64,000 nt of DNA from Halorubrum coriense DSM 10284 (GCF_000337035.1 NZ_AOJL01000060.1:159410-223409), one strand, 5' to 3'. Positions 42,743 to 51,547 are shown, counted from the first letter of the stretch. Notes: a model not told the origin generated them from the sequence alone. A program made the numbers and translations.

Positions 42743-43566
42743 GCCCTCCGGACGAGGTGGTCGCGGACCGCGCGCCCGCACTCGCGGAGCGTCTCGACGA
42801 GGCGCGTGACGGTCGAGAGGACGGGATGTGACACCGGGAAGTCGTCGTACAGGTACGCGACGGTCGACCGCTGCCGGAGCCCGACCGAGGCCCCGCGGCT
42901 CGCGGTGCGGTCGAGGTCGCTCTGCCGGTCCGCCAACAGCGTCTCGCAGGCCTCGATGCGTTCGCCGAGCGCCTCGTGGCGGCGGCGCAGGTCGTCGAAT
43001 CCGAGCGCCGAGAGCGGCGTCTCGTCCGCGGTCGACAGCCAGTCGGTGACCCCGTGGACCGTCTCGCCGGCCGACCGGAGCGACGCCGCCTCGCGCTCCA
43101 GAGTTCGGTCGAACACCGCGAGCTCCGCAAGCCGGTCGTCGACGGCGGACTCGACAGCGGACGCGACCGGCCGCGTGAAGTCGTGGTCCGTCTTCGGCGA
43201 GAGCGCGACGGCGACGGAGTCGCCGAGTTCCTCGCGGACCGTCGCGAGCAGCGGTTCGCCGCCGGAGCCGTCGGGCACGCTGTGAGGTCGCACCGTCTCG
43301 GCGAACGCCTCGCGGACGCGGCGGCAGCCGTCGGTCGACGACGCGTTCGCCCCGCCGGCGACCGCGCGAACGCCGCCGCCGACCGGTCCCGAGCCGGTCC
43401 CGGCGCCGAACCCGTTGCCGGCGCTTCCGCCGTCGCCCGCGGCGACGGTGGGAACCGACGCGACCGCCGACCGGAACCGCTCGTAGGCGCGCCGCTCGTC
43501 CGCGGTCGCGTCGCGCTCAGCGGCCACGCGGTCGCGGGCGCGGTCGACGTGCGTCTCGACGGTCAC
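42739..43566 (-). CDS. DUF7260-like haloarchaeal protein, iron-box controlled
   Basis: 275 aa, soluble and mostly helical: VDRARDRVAAERDATADERRAYERFRSAV at the N-terminus, a Gly-rich linker (about 43-72), then helical segments with ESAVDDRLAELAVFDRTLEREAASL and DLRRRHEALGERIEACETLLADRQSDLDR, suggesting coiled coils. The DUF7260 name is from memory. It starts with GTG coupled to the stop of an 18-aa leader frame. Two TTAGG-N4-CCTAA palindromes in the promoter imply control by a DtxR-type metal-dependent repressor. Function unknown; iron-limitation response is inferred. Confidence 0.7.
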   Translation of the reverse strand: MTVETHVDRARDRVAAERDATADERRAYERFRSAVASVPTVAAGDGGSAGNGFGAGTGSGPVGGGVRAVAGGANASSTDGCRRVREAFAETVRPHSVPDGSGGEPLLATVREELGDSVAVALSPKTDHDFTRPVASAVESAVDDRLAELAVFDRTLEREAASLRSAGETVHGVTDWLSTADETPLSALGFDDLRRRHEALGERIEACETLLADRQSDLDRTASRGASVGLRQRSTVAYLYDDFPVSHPVLSTVTRLVETLRECGRAVRDHLVRRA

Positions 43567-43619
43567 CGCGGATCACCGCCGTCGAAGCGCCAGACGCGTG
43601 CGTTGCCCGTGTTCGTCAT
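43563..43619 (-). CDS. 18-aa leader peptide frame upstream of the DUF7260-like gene
   Basis: ATG at 43619 encodes MTNTGNARVWRFDGGDPR and stops at 43563, with its TGA inside the GTGA start of the next gene. A CTTTTTGA box is centred about 27 bp before this ATG, the exact haloarchaeal leaderless spacing, so the transcript should begin at this codon. The peptide, or just its translation, may set up reinitiation at the GTG. Confidence 0.5.
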   Translation of the reverse strand: MTNTGNARVWRFDGGDPR

Positions 43620-43624
43620 AGGGA

Positions 43625-43674
43625 TTAGGCTAACCTAAAACATCAAAAAGCCACCGGTTTTTAGGACGGCCTAA
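43625..43674 (-). promoter_or_regulatory. Two DtxR/Idr-like iron boxes flanking the TATA element
   Basis: TTAGGCTAACCTAA (43625-43638) and TTAGGACGGCCTAA (43661-43674) are TTAGG-N4-CCTAA palindromes with centres 36 bp apart. Read on the minus strand, the first is TTAGGTTAGCCTAA, part of the classical DtxR consensus. The TATA-like CTTTTTGA (43643-43650) lies between them, so repressor bound at either box would block TBP/TFB or polymerase. Both serve the minus-strand operon ending at 42602. Confidence 0.78.
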
Positions 43675-43804
43675 GAAAACTGCGGGCCAGCGAGGTGTCG
43701 GAGAGCGGGCGCGAGCGGGACGGGCGGGGAGGCGGGAGAGCGGTGCCGCGGCTCGGCGGTGCGCGTCGAGCGGAAAGGAAGCGGTCCGCGAGGGGTCGGT
43801 CGGC

Positions 43805-44407
43805 CTACAGCTCTTCGACGGCGCCGCCGTCGGCGCGCTCTCGGAACACCTGTCCCTCGATGAGCGTCACCATCGTGTCCTCGTCCTGCCAAGCGGTCGG
43901 CGACAGCTTCGCCTTCCGGCAGGTGCGCGAGAGGAACTCCGCGCCGGACCAGCCGTTCTCGACCGGGACCGTCGGGTAGAGCCAGCCGTGGGCGTTACCG
44001 CTGTCGACGGCGACCCCGTGAGTGCCGATCCGGAGATCGTCGAGGGGGTCGTTCGTGAGGACGGTGTTCGAGACGACGAACACCGAGACGGTGATGTTGT
44101 CGAGCTCCTTCGGCTCGACCTCGGAGCCGCAGGAGTCGCCGGACGCCGCCTTGATCGCGGCCTCGACGATGGCGTGACCGAGCTGATCGGAGGTGTCCCA
44201 CGCGCCGGCGCAGCCGCGGAGACGGCCCCGACCCCGAGTCGACTGGAGGCGGACGAAGGCTCCGGTGCGAGCGTAGAACGCCTCTCGCATGCTTCCGGGC
44301 TGTTCGCGTTGCCCGTGTCGAACGAACGACTCCACCGCCTCCCGCGCGAGTTCGACCGCTCGTGCACCGTCGTCGTACGACAGCTGAACGGTCTGGGCCT
44401 CGGACAT
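43805..44407 (-). CDS. AMMECR1-domain protein (TIGR00296)
   Basis: 200-aa conserved archaeal/eukaryotic protein. It shows GAFVRLQSTRGRGRLRGCAG (the LRGCIG-type signature, about 50-69), VEPKELDNITVSVFVVSN, GTHGVAVDSGNAHGWLYPTVPVENGWSGAEFLSRTCRKA and PTAW. The molecular function is unknown; the conserved Cys and strands suggest catalysis. It is divergent from the RNase P RNA gene. Confidence 0.92.
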   Translation of the reverse strand: MSEAQTVQLSYDDGARAVELAREAVESFVRHGQREQPGSMREAFYARTGAFVRLQSTRGRGRLRGCAGAWDTSDQLGHAIVEAAIKAASGDSCGSEVEPKELDNITVSVFVVSNTVLTNDPLDDLRIGTHGVAVDSGNAHGWLYPTVPVENGWSGAEFLSRTCRKAKLSPTAWQDEDTMVTLIEGQVFRERADGGAVEEL

Positions 44408-44530
44408 GAGAGACTATTACGTTGCTGACGACTTGAACGCTTCCCTTGTGGCACCGCTCTCGCGGCGCTCGCGCCGTCTCGGCCGAGAGGCGGCCGACCG
44501 AACCGCTTATTCGCCGGCGGGCGCAACGAC

Positions 44531-44871
44531 GGACCGGACAGAGGGAGCCCGACTCCCGTGCCTCTGGCATGAGGAAAGTCCCCCCACCGGCCGGACAGGC
44601 GACCGGGCACACGCCCGGAGTCGGAGACGGCTGGCTCTGGAACAGCAACGACACCCCCCGCCCCGACCGATGATCCGTGCGAACCGACCCGCAAGGGAAG
44701 GGAGTTAACCCGGAGAGGGTGCGTGGATTTCCCACGCCACGGACGGGCGGGAACGGATGGAACGGCGAATCCTCGCCGGTGCAAGTCCGCGCCACAAGGT
44801 AGTCCGGCCGCGGCGCGGACGCTCAGCCGAATGTCGGGACGAACCGAAGGGGGCTTACTCCCCTCAGTCCG
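44531..44871 (+). ncRNA. rnpB: RNase P RNA
   Basis: A roughly 340-nt type A archaeal RNase P RNA. Seen: GAGGAAAGTCC (44571-44581, CR-I), a GGCCGGACAGGCGACCGGGC-like cruciform region, AACGGCGAATCCTCGCCGGTGCAAGTC in the specificity-domain side, CCACAAGGTAG, and the 3' CGAACCGAAGGGGGCTTACT segment (CR-V). A stem formed by GGAC-A-GAGGG (44536-44545) and CCCTC-A-GTCC (44861-44870) would be P1. CTTATTCG at 44503-44510 is a fitting TATA element. Ends are estimated to within a few bases. Confidence 0.92.
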
Positions 44872-44925
44872 CTCGCACCGACCAGCGGCGCGACCGTCCC
44901 GCGATTATTTGTGACTGAACGAGAG

Positions 44926-45259
44926 GCGGTGGCGCGTGCCTGCGAGGCCGCCCCGCGGCCGAGCCGCACGCGCGAGGGAGTCGCTGGCGGCTGACGCCGC
45001 CAGCGACAGGACGAGAGCGAAGCTCTCGCTTGAAACCGGACGTAGTCCGGTGACGAGGCTGGGGAGGCGTGGGGTGCGGCCACGGTGTGGGGTGGGACTC
45101 GAAGGGGCAGCCGCGAGGCGGACAGAGGCGACGTAAGCACCGCAGGAGCGAGTGAAACGAGCGACAAGGAGCGCAGCGAGCGTCTGTCCGCCTCGCGGCT
45201 GGGGCTTCGGCGGTGTTCGTGGTCAAGCCGCGGTCAGCGGCTTACGGGCTACCCATAAA
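44926..45259 (+). repeat. Dispersed structured element, copy B
   Basis: Largest copy, between RNase P RNA and htpX: about 410 bp without a protein gene. GCGGTGGCGCGTGCCTGCGAGG starts it; the outer stem CACGC (44967-44971)/GCGTG (45067-45071) and loop strands GCGAGGGA and GAGGCTGGGGAG are as in copy A. The inner stem 44980-44991/44996-45007 is fully paired, with loop TGAC. A 44-bp insertion with two more hairpins (GAGAGCGAAGCTCTC; CCGGACGTAGTCCGG) follows. The right end holds GGGGCTTCGGCGGTG and CAGCGGCTTACGGGCTACCCATAAA. A TTATTTG box about 25 bp before the left motif could drive transcription. Confidence 0.78.
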
Positions 45260-45280
45260 ATCCGGTAATCAGATTCCGTA

Positions 45281-46150
45281 TCAGGCCGTCTCCATCTCTT
45301 TTTCCAGCTCGCGGAGCCGCTCGATGCGGTTCTCCGTCGAGGGGTGCGTCGAGGCGATCTTGCCGACGAAGCCGGCCTTGATCGGGATGATGAAGAACGC
45401 GTTCATCTCCGCCTCCTCGCGGAGGTCCTCCTTGGGAACCTTGTCCATCCGGCCGTCGATGGTCATCAGCGCCGAGGCGAGCGCGCCGGGCTTCCCGGTG
45501 ATGAGCGCCGCGCCGCGGTCGGCGGAGTACTCGCGGTACCGCGAGAGCGCCCGGATGAGCAGGAACGAGACGACCCAGACGACGAGCGACACGAGGATCG
45601 CCACGATGACGGGCGCGCCCTGCCGGTTGTCGCCGCCGAGCAGCCACCCCCACCGCACGATGAAGAAGGCGATCGTCGAGAGGAACGACGCGATGGTCAT
45701 CACCATCACGTCGCGGTTCTTCACGTGGGCGAGCTCGTGGGCGAGCACGCCGTCGAGCTCGTCCTCGTCGAGGCTCTCCAAGAGTCCGGTCGTCACCGCG
45801 ACGGTCGCGTTCTTCTTGTTCCGGCCGGTCGCGAACGCGTTCGGGACGCGGGTGTTCGCGACCGCGACCGTCGGCTTCGGCAGGTCGGCCTGCTGGCTCA
45901 GGCGCTCGATCCGGCGGTGGAGGTCCGGGTACTCGTCGGGGTCGACCTCGCGGGCGCCCATGCTGCGCAGCGCGAGCTTGTCGCTGAAGAAGTACTGCGC
46001 GACCGCGAACCCGCCGAGCATGATCAGCGGGAAGAGGAAGTCGCCGAAGTACACCGTCAGGGCTCCGACGAACACGACGTAGAGGGCGAACAGGAGGAAC
46101 ATCGTGAACGCCATCCGTCCACGCAACCCCCAGTCTGTCTTCCAGTCCAT
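45281..46150 (-). CDS. htpX: M48-family zinc metalloprotease HtpX
   Basis: 289-aa membrane protease for damaged membrane proteins. Two N-terminal helices (about 14-34, 38-55), the zinc motif LAHELAHVKNRDV near residues 136-148, two further helices (about 151-170, 180-205), and the third ligand Glu in RYREYSADRGAALITG. STHPSTENRIERL is the usual C-terminal block. A GCTTTAACG box about 27 bp upstream fits a leaderless start. Confidence 0.95.
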   Translation of the reverse strand: MDWKTDWGLRGRMAFTMFLLFALYVVFVGALTVYFGDFLFPLIMLGGFAVAQYFFSDKLALRSMGAREVDPDEYPDLHRRIERLSQQADLPKPTVAVANTRVPNAFATGRNKKNATVAVTTGLLESLDEDELDGVLAHELAHVKNRDVMVMTIASFLSTIAFFIVRWGWLLGGDNRQGAPVIVAILVSLVVWVVSFLLIRALSRYREYSADRGAALITGKPGALASALMTIDGRMDKVPKEDLREEAEMNAFFIIPIKAGFVGKIASTHPSTENRIERLRELEKEMETA

Positions 46151-46291
46151 GCCATTGAGTTACCGTTCGGCGCGTTAAAGCCTGCCGGAGCGGGAAGGCG
46201 TGGTCGTCGATCGACGGTCCGGACCGACGGCGGATCCCGTCGCGAACGCGGCGAGCAACGACCTTTTGCCCGCGCTGCGCGAGGCGTCCGC

Positions 46292-47230
46292 ATGGACACC
46301 GTTCTCGTCACCGGCGGCCGGGGCGCGTCCGGGCGCTGGGTCGTCGACCGCCTCGCCGGCGACTACGAGGTCGTCGTCGTCGACTACGACCATCCCGGGC
46401 TCGGCGTCGACCCCGCGCCGCACGTCTCGTTCCGCGCTGCCGACCTCGCCGAGCGCGACCAAGCGCTCGACGTCGTCGCCGCCGTCGACCCCGACGCGGT
46501 GGTCCACTGGGCGGCGATCCCCGTCGCCGGCACGCACCCGGAGGGGCGGGTGTTCGAGACGAACGCGCTCGCCGCGAAACACGTCCTCGACGCCGCGGGG
46601 CGGGCCGAGGCCCCGGTCGTTCAGGCCTCCAGCGACGGCGCGTACGGCTTCTTCTTCGCCGACCCGACGCCGTTCCCGGACGAGCTGCCGGTCACCGAGG
46701 CCCACCCGCTCCGCCCGGAGGACCCGTACGGGCTCTCGAAGGTGACGGCGGAGGCGGCGGCGGGCGCGGCCGCGCGCCGCCACGGCGTTCCCGCGGTCTC
46801 GGTCCGGCCCTCGTGGATCCAGTACCCCGGCGCGTACGCCTGTCGCGCGGACGACTACGTGACCGACCTCGCCGCGGGCGCGGGCAACTTCTGGTCGTAC
46901 GTCGACGTCCGCGACGTCGCCGACCTCGTCGCGGCCGCGCTCGCGGACCTCCTCGGAGAGCGTCCGACCGTCGCGCCCGGCGCCCACGAGGCGGTCAACT
47001 GCGTCGCGGCCGACAACGCGCTCGGTCGTCCGCTGCTCGAACTCCTGCGCGAGTCGTACGGCGAGGTCCCCGACGGCTGCGCGGTCGACGAGAGCGCGCT
47101 GGCCGAGGGCGACGACCGCGGCGCGTACGCGGTCGCGAAGGCGGAGCGGCTGTTCGGGTGGACGCCGTCGCGGTCGTGGCGCGACGCGGCCGACGAGGCG
47201 GTCGCCGAGCCGACGCTGTTCGAGGGGTGA
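46292..47230 (+). CDS. NAD-dependent epimerase/dehydratase (extended SDR)
   Basis: 312-aa SDR with VLVTGGRGASGRW (GxxGxxG, 4-16), VVDYDHPG for NAD ribose binding, VHWAAIPVAGTHPEG, the active-site SSDGAYG and YGLSK (Tyr and Lys near residue 150), and a C-terminal substrate domain. It resembles UDP-glucose 4-epimerase-like haloarchaeal enzymes, but the sugar cannot be named. It sits alone, convergent with the arl operon. Confidence 0.9.
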   Translation: MDTVLVTGGRGASGRWVVDRLAGDYEVVVVDYDHPGLGVDPAPHVSFRAADLAERDQALDVVAAVDPDAVVHWAAIPVAGTHPEGRVFETNALAAKHVLDAAGRAEAPVVQASSDGAYGFFFADPTPFPDELPVTEAHPLRPEDPYGLSKVTAEAAAGAAARRHGVPAVSVRPSWIQYPGAYACRADDYVTDLAAGAGNFWSYVDVRDVADLVAAALADLLGERPTVAPGAHEAVNCVAADNALGRPLLELLRESYGEVPDGCAVDESALAEGDDRGAYAVAKAERLFGWTPSRSWRDAADEAVAEPTLFEG

Positions 47231-47268
47231 CCGGGGTCGGGTCCGAGGGAGACGCAACGAGTCCGCCG

Positions 47269-49005
47269 TCAGATCGACAGGATCGCGTTGACGAGCGTCC
47301 GCGTCGCGATGGCGGTCACGGAGCCGAGCCACGTCAGAAGGACGAAGTGGATGTAGCCGTTCGCGGGGTTGCCGCCGTCGATCCGGCGGATCATCTGCGA
47401 GGAGAGCGCCGCGTTGAACAGCACGACGGTGAGGAGGAGGTACTCGATGAGCGGGATGTCGTAGGCGCCGGGGTAGACGATCTGGGCCATGTCCATCTGT
47501 TCGAGGCCGAAGTCAGCGGTCAGGTCCGCCAGGATCGCGACGACCTCCAGCCCGATGAAGAAGGCGAACGTCGCCGCCGCGGTGATCCCGTACAGCAGCC
47601 CGATGAACGTCATCGCCGCCTGCCGGCGCTGCTCGCGGAGCTGGTTGACGGCGTTCATGTTCTTCGAGATCAGCTCGCCGAGCATCTTCGGGTCGCCGCC
47701 CATCCGCCGGCCGACGAGGTACATCTCGGAGAACTTCTGGATGAGGTACGAGCGCGTGTCGCGCGTGAACGCCCGCCACGCGCCCTCCGTGCTGATCCGC
47801 ATGTTGAGCCGGCGGTAGAGCCGCTCGATGGAGTCGGAGAGCTCGCCGAAGTTCTTGTCGCGCAGCGTCGTCAACACGTCGGTGGTCGTCGACTGCTTCG
47901 CGCTCTCGGTCGCCCCCAGCGCGCGCACGAACGACGGGAACTCGCCGTCGCGGGCGGTGATCGCCTGCTCCTCGCTCCGGAGGACGACGCCGGTGACGAT
48001 GAGCGGCGAGATGGGGACCGCGAGGTACAGCGGCAGCCGGACGTCGTCGATGAAGAAGAGCAGGCCGGGCAGCCCGGGCCCGTATCCGAACATCCCGGCG
48101 GCCGTGATCCCGATGAGGAGGAACGAGAGCGCGCCGCCGCCGATCAGCGACCCCCACAGCTTGAGGTCGCCCGGGGCCCGCTCCTCGGGGTGGTACCAGA
48201 TCGGGTCGTACGGCGAGGTCGCGCGGATCATCGCGTAGAAGCCGAGCTGGACGAAGACGAACAGCACGATGACGGCCGCGACCGTCGCGGTCGGGTCGTT
48301 GCCGGTGAGGATCGGGAGGACGACGGCGAAGACGAGGGCGAACGTCATCGAGAGGATCATCGACATGTAGAGGTCCTTCATCACCTCCAGGTTCGAGAGC
48401 GCGGACTCGTAGCGGGTCTCGTACTGCGCGAGCATGACGTCCTGCTCGGAGACGAGGAACTCCTCTAACGACTGCCCCGCGCCCATCGTGTAGCCGAGGC
48501 GGTCGAAGAAGTCGGCCATCGCGTCGGAGGGGACCTCCTGCGCGCGCCGGCGACACGCGTCGTCGAGGCTCTGGTTCCACGTGTCGACGAGGTGGACGAC
48601 GCGACCGATCTCCTCGGCGGCGACGCCGTACTCCTCCTCTTTCGCCAGCGTCCGGAACACCTCCATCCGGTCGATGTTCGTCGTCGACAGCACCGTCATG
48701 TGCGTCATCACGAGGTGTAGCTGGTTGTCGATCTTCGTCTCCAGGCCGGAGAGGTAGATCTTCGGGTAGATGACGGCCGCGAACAGCACGAGCCCGCCGA
48801 ACATCGGGATCGGAACCCGGGCGGCGAAGGGGAGCGGCAGCGCGACCAGCCCGACGACGCTGCCGAGGAAGACGAACACGGCCGGCACCAACACGAGGCC
48901 GACGTACTTCCCCTTGGAGATATCGAGCTGCTCGTACGACTCCATGACCTCGGCGGTCAGCTTGGCGGCCGTCGCGAGCCCGTCGCCCATCTGTTTCACG
49001 GCCAT
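47269..49005 (-). CDS. arlJ: Archaellum membrane platform protein ArlJ
   Basis: 578-aa polytopic protein of the GspF/TadC-like family that anchors the archaellum motor. Two type II secretion F-like cytoplasmic domains alternate with groups of helices: first FGGLVLFAAVIYP and a helical domain with GYTMGAGQSLEEFLVSEQDV, then LSMTFALVFAVVLPIL; second domain RALGATESAKQSTTTDVLTTL and IGLLYGITAAATFAFFIGL. It is the last gene of the arlCDE-F-G-H-I-J run, 49 bp after arlI. Confidence 0.95.
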   Translation of the reverse strand: MAVKQMGDGLATAAKLTAEVMESYEQLDISKGKYVGLVLVPAVFVFLGSVVGLVALPLPFAARVPIPMFGGLVLFAAVIYPKIYLSGLETKIDNQLHLVMTHMTVLSTTNIDRMEVFRTLAKEEEYGVAAEEIGRVVHLVDTWNQSLDDACRRRAQEVPSDAMADFFDRLGYTMGAGQSLEEFLVSEQDVMLAQYETRYESALSNLEVMKDLYMSMILSMTFALVFAVVLPILTGNDPTATVAAVIVLFVFVQLGFYAMIRATSPYDPIWYHPEERAPGDLKLWGSLIGGGALSFLLIGITAAGMFGYGPGLPGLLFFIDDVRLPLYLAVPISPLIVTGVVLRSEEQAITARDGEFPSFVRALGATESAKQSTTTDVLTTLRDKNFGELSDSIERLYRRLNMRISTEGAWRAFTRDTRSYLIQKFSEMYLVGRRMGGDPKMLGELISKNMNAVNQLREQRRQAAMTFIGLLYGITAAATFAFFIGLEVVAILADLTADFGLEQMDMAQIVYPGAYDIPLIEYLLLTVVLFNAALSSQMIRRIDGGNPANGYIHFVLLTWLGSVTAIATRTLVNAILSI

Positions 49006-49054
49006 CGTCAGTGCCCCTCCGTCCCCATCGCGGGTGAGTCGCTCCCGAGCATCG

Positions 49055-50728
49055 TCACATCGTGTTCCGGTGCATGTCGAAGGGGAGCCCCTCGACGCCG
49101 TCGCGCTGGAAGGAGTTGATCGCGTCGTTCACCTCGTGGTAGCCCAGGATTCCCTCCTGGATCATCCGCTCGATCAGCTCCGCGCGGAAGTCGAGGTCGT
49201 CGTAGATGTCGCGGGTGTCGGCGTAGCCGAGCAGCGTCGCGATCTGCTCTTCTAACACGTAGGAGTTGTTCATCCCCTGGAAGACGATATCGTCTTCCAC
49301 GGGGTCCCAGCTGAACACCTCCCGGGTGACGACCCCCTCCATCTCCTTGGAGTACCCCTCGATCTCCTGGACGCTCGTCACGCGGCGCAGGACGTCATCG
49401 CCCTGTTTCACGCGGTTCTGGAACAGCGCCACGTCGGCGTTGTCCATGAACGTCTCCGGGACGTTGATCGGCTCGGAGGGGAACCGCTGGATCATCGAGA
49501 CGATGTCGGACGCGTGGAACGTCAGCATGACCGGGTGGCCGGTCTGGGCCGCCTGGAACGCCATGCGCCCCTCCGCGCCGCGGACCTCGCCCACGATGAT
49601 GTAGTCGGGGCGCGACCGCAGCGCGGCCGCGACCAGGTCGAACATGTCGACGTCGGTGGACCCCTCGTCGCCGCCCTCGCGGGTCAGCAGCTGCTGCCAG
49701 GTGTTGTGCGGCGGAATGACCTCCGCGGTGTCCTCCGCGGTGTAGATCTTCGAGTCGTCGGGGATGTACGAGAGGATGGCGTTCAGCGTCGTCGTCTTCC
49801 CGGACGCCGTCTCTCCGACCACGAACACCGTCTGTTCGTTCTCTAGACAGAGCCAGAGGTACGCCGCCAACTGCGGCGAGAGCGTCCCCCAATTGGTGAT
49901 CTGGTTGATGGACAGCGGCACCTCGTCGCCCTGCCGGATCGTGAGCGAGGAGCCCTTCAGCGACACGTCGTCGGAGTAGATGATGTTGATACGCGACCCG
50001 TCGGGCAGGGTGGAGTCGACGATCGGGTCGGAGTCGGAGAGGGGGTCGCCCATCCGCTCGCCCATGTTTCGCAGCCAGTTGTCGAACTCCTGGGGCGTGC
50101 CGAAGTCGACGGTCGTCTCCAGCATGCCGTACGTGCCGTGGTCGACGTGACACTCCTTGGGACCGATGACGTGGATGTCCTCGTTGGCCGGGTCGCGCAT
50201 GATCGGTTCGAGGGGCCCGAGCCCGACGATGTCGCGGTTGAGCCGGTATCGGATGTTCTCGTACGTCTCCTCCGTGACGGAGAGTTTCCCCATGTTCAGG
50301 ACCTTCGAGAGGTTGCCTCGCAGTCCGCCGTTCTGCTCGTCGATGTGCGTGACCTCCTCTAACAGTTCCTCGATCAGATCGTCGTACTCGGCCTCGTTCT
50401 CCGGTGCGGTGTGCTGGCCGCTCACGGTGAGGAGCCGGTTTTTCACCTCGTTGAGGATCTTCGCCTGCGAACCGGAGAGCTCCGGCTCGATGGCGTAGTA
50501 CTTCGTGTCCTGTCCGAGGTCGCCGTAGATGTGGCTGTAGATGGGGCCGCCGACCGGGTAGATGACGTTCGGCCGGTTGGACTCGTACTCGTCTTTCGGC
50601 TCCTCGATGAACTGGGGGAACTCCCCCGTGATCTGTTTGAACTCGCGGAGGTGCTCCCGGAGGTGGGGCCGTCGCATGGCGGCCTTGCGGAGCTCTTCTG
50701 ACGGTTGGGCGGTGCCGTGTTCGGTCAT
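49055..50728 (-). CDS. arlI: Archaellum motor ATPase ArlI
   Basis: 557-aa secretion-superfamily ATPase that powers assembly and rotation. Walker A VGETASGKTTT is at about 304-314, the Asp box near IYTAEDTAEV, the Walker B region RPDYIIVGEVRGAEG at about 373-387 and the His box QTGHPVMLTFHASD at about 395-408. The N-terminal part (1-200) is the usual variable ArlI domain that contacts ArlJ and ArlH. All catalytic motifs are intact. Confidence 0.97.
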   Translation of the reverse strand: MTEHGTAQPSEELRKAAMRRPHLREHLREFKQITGEFPQFIEEPKDEYESNRPNVIYPVGGPIYSHIYGDLGQDTKYYAIEPELSGSQAKILNEVKNRLLTVSGQHTAPENEAEYDDLIEELLEEVTHIDEQNGGLRGNLSKVLNMGKLSVTEETYENIRYRLNRDIVGLGPLEPIMRDPANEDIHVIGPKECHVDHGTYGMLETTVDFGTPQEFDNWLRNMGERMGDPLSDSDPIVDSTLPDGSRINIIYSDDVSLKGSSLTIRQGDEVPLSINQITNWGTLSPQLAAYLWLCLENEQTVFVVGETASGKTTTLNAILSYIPDDSKIYTAEDTAEVIPPHNTWQQLLTREGGDEGSTDVDMFDLVAAALRSRPDYIIVGEVRGAEGRMAFQAAQTGHPVMLTFHASDIVSMIQRFPSEPINVPETFMDNADVALFQNRVKQGDDVLRRVTSVQEIEGYSKEMEGVVTREVFSWDPVEDDIVFQGMNNSYVLEEQIATLLGYADTRDIYDDLDFRAELIERMIQEGILGYHEVNDAINSFQRDGVEGLPFDMHRNTM

Positions 50729-50796
50729 CTCTCACTCCGTGTCGGGGTAGTCGCGGTCCGGCCGTCCGGACCGACTGTGCGTCGGCGGGGCATGCG

Positions 50797-51546
50797 TTAG
50801 GCGACGCTCCGGCTCTCGATGACGATTCCGGTTCCGGAACGCACCGAGAACCCGATCGTGTCGCCGACCTGTTCGCCCATGCCCGCGAACCGCTTCACGT
50901 TGATCTGCCGGCGGATGTCGTTGCCGACCTCGATCATCTCCAGTTCGAGGAACACGTCGGCGATGGAGCGGAACGGCCCGATCGCCTCGTCGTCGACCGC
51001 CGAGGGGTCGACCGTGAGCACCACCACCTTCCCCTGCGAGATGATCTCGCGGAAGAAGGAGATGATCTCCAGGGCGGCCTGCCGCTCCTCGTTCTTCCGG
51101 ACGAGGGCCTCGAACGTGGGGTCGTTCCGGAAGATGGCGTCGAACGTGTCGAGGAAGACGACGTCGGAGTTCCACATCGCCTCGGCGTTCATCAGGCGCT
51201 TGAGCAGCTCCTTGCGCTCGCCGTCGCCGTCGGAGAACGCGCCCCCGGAGTCGAAGTCGGCGTGGAGGAAGAGCAGCTCCTCCTGGAGGAGCGGCTTCAC
51301 CATGTCGTACTCCAGCGAGTGCATCTGGTCGATGAACCCGCGGACGGTGAGCTCCGTCGACATCATCGTCACCGACGCGCCCTCTTCGACGAGCCCGTAG
51401 GCGAACCGCTGGGAGATGGCGCTCTTGCCGGCCCCGTAGTCGCCCTCCATGAGAACGATGCTGCCGCGGGGGACGCCGCCGCCCAGCTCCTTGTTGAGTC
51501 GGTCCCGCTCGCCGAGCCCCAGGGAGAGGAGGTTGTCGTGGGGCAT
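50797..51546 (-). CDS. arlH: Archaellum ATP-binding protein ArlH
   Basis: 249-aa RecA-fold/KaiC-like protein that regulates ArlI and sits inside the ArlCDE ring. Walker A is MEGDYGAGKSAISQRF (33-48) and Walker B VVFLDTFDAIF is near the middle; YGLVEEGASVTMMSTELTVRGF is the conserved strand between. The Walker B Asp is followed by Thr, as usual for KaiC-like ArlH with low ATPase activity. Between arlG (1 bp) and arlI (68 bp). Confidence 0.95.
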   Translation of the reverse strand: MPHDNLLSLGLGERDRLNKELGGGVPRGSIVLMEGDYGAGKSAISQRFAYGLVEEGASVTMMSTELTVRGFIDQMHSLEYDMVKPLLQEELLFLHADFDSGGAFSDGDGERKELLKRLMNAEAMWNSDVVFLDTFDAIFRNDPTFEALVRKNEERQAALEIISFFREIISQGKVVVLTVDPSAVDDEAIGPFRSIADVFLELEMIEVGNDIRRQINVKRFAGMGEQVGDTIGFSVRSGTGIVIESRSVA

Positions 51547-51547
51547 C

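Noticed and set aside
44936-45136. 66-aa frame inside repeat copy B
   Set aside because: It is Arg/Ala-rich, not preserved in copies A or C, and interrupted by the hairpins that define the element.
49009-49052. 14-aa frame between arlI and arlJ
   Set aside because: Too short and with no support beyond an ATG close to the arlI stop.
50725-50793. 22-aa frame between arlH and arlI with an ATGA overlap
   Set aside because: Basic, low-complexity and without any promoter or recognisable pattern; overlaps of this kind arise by chance in such GC-rich sequence.
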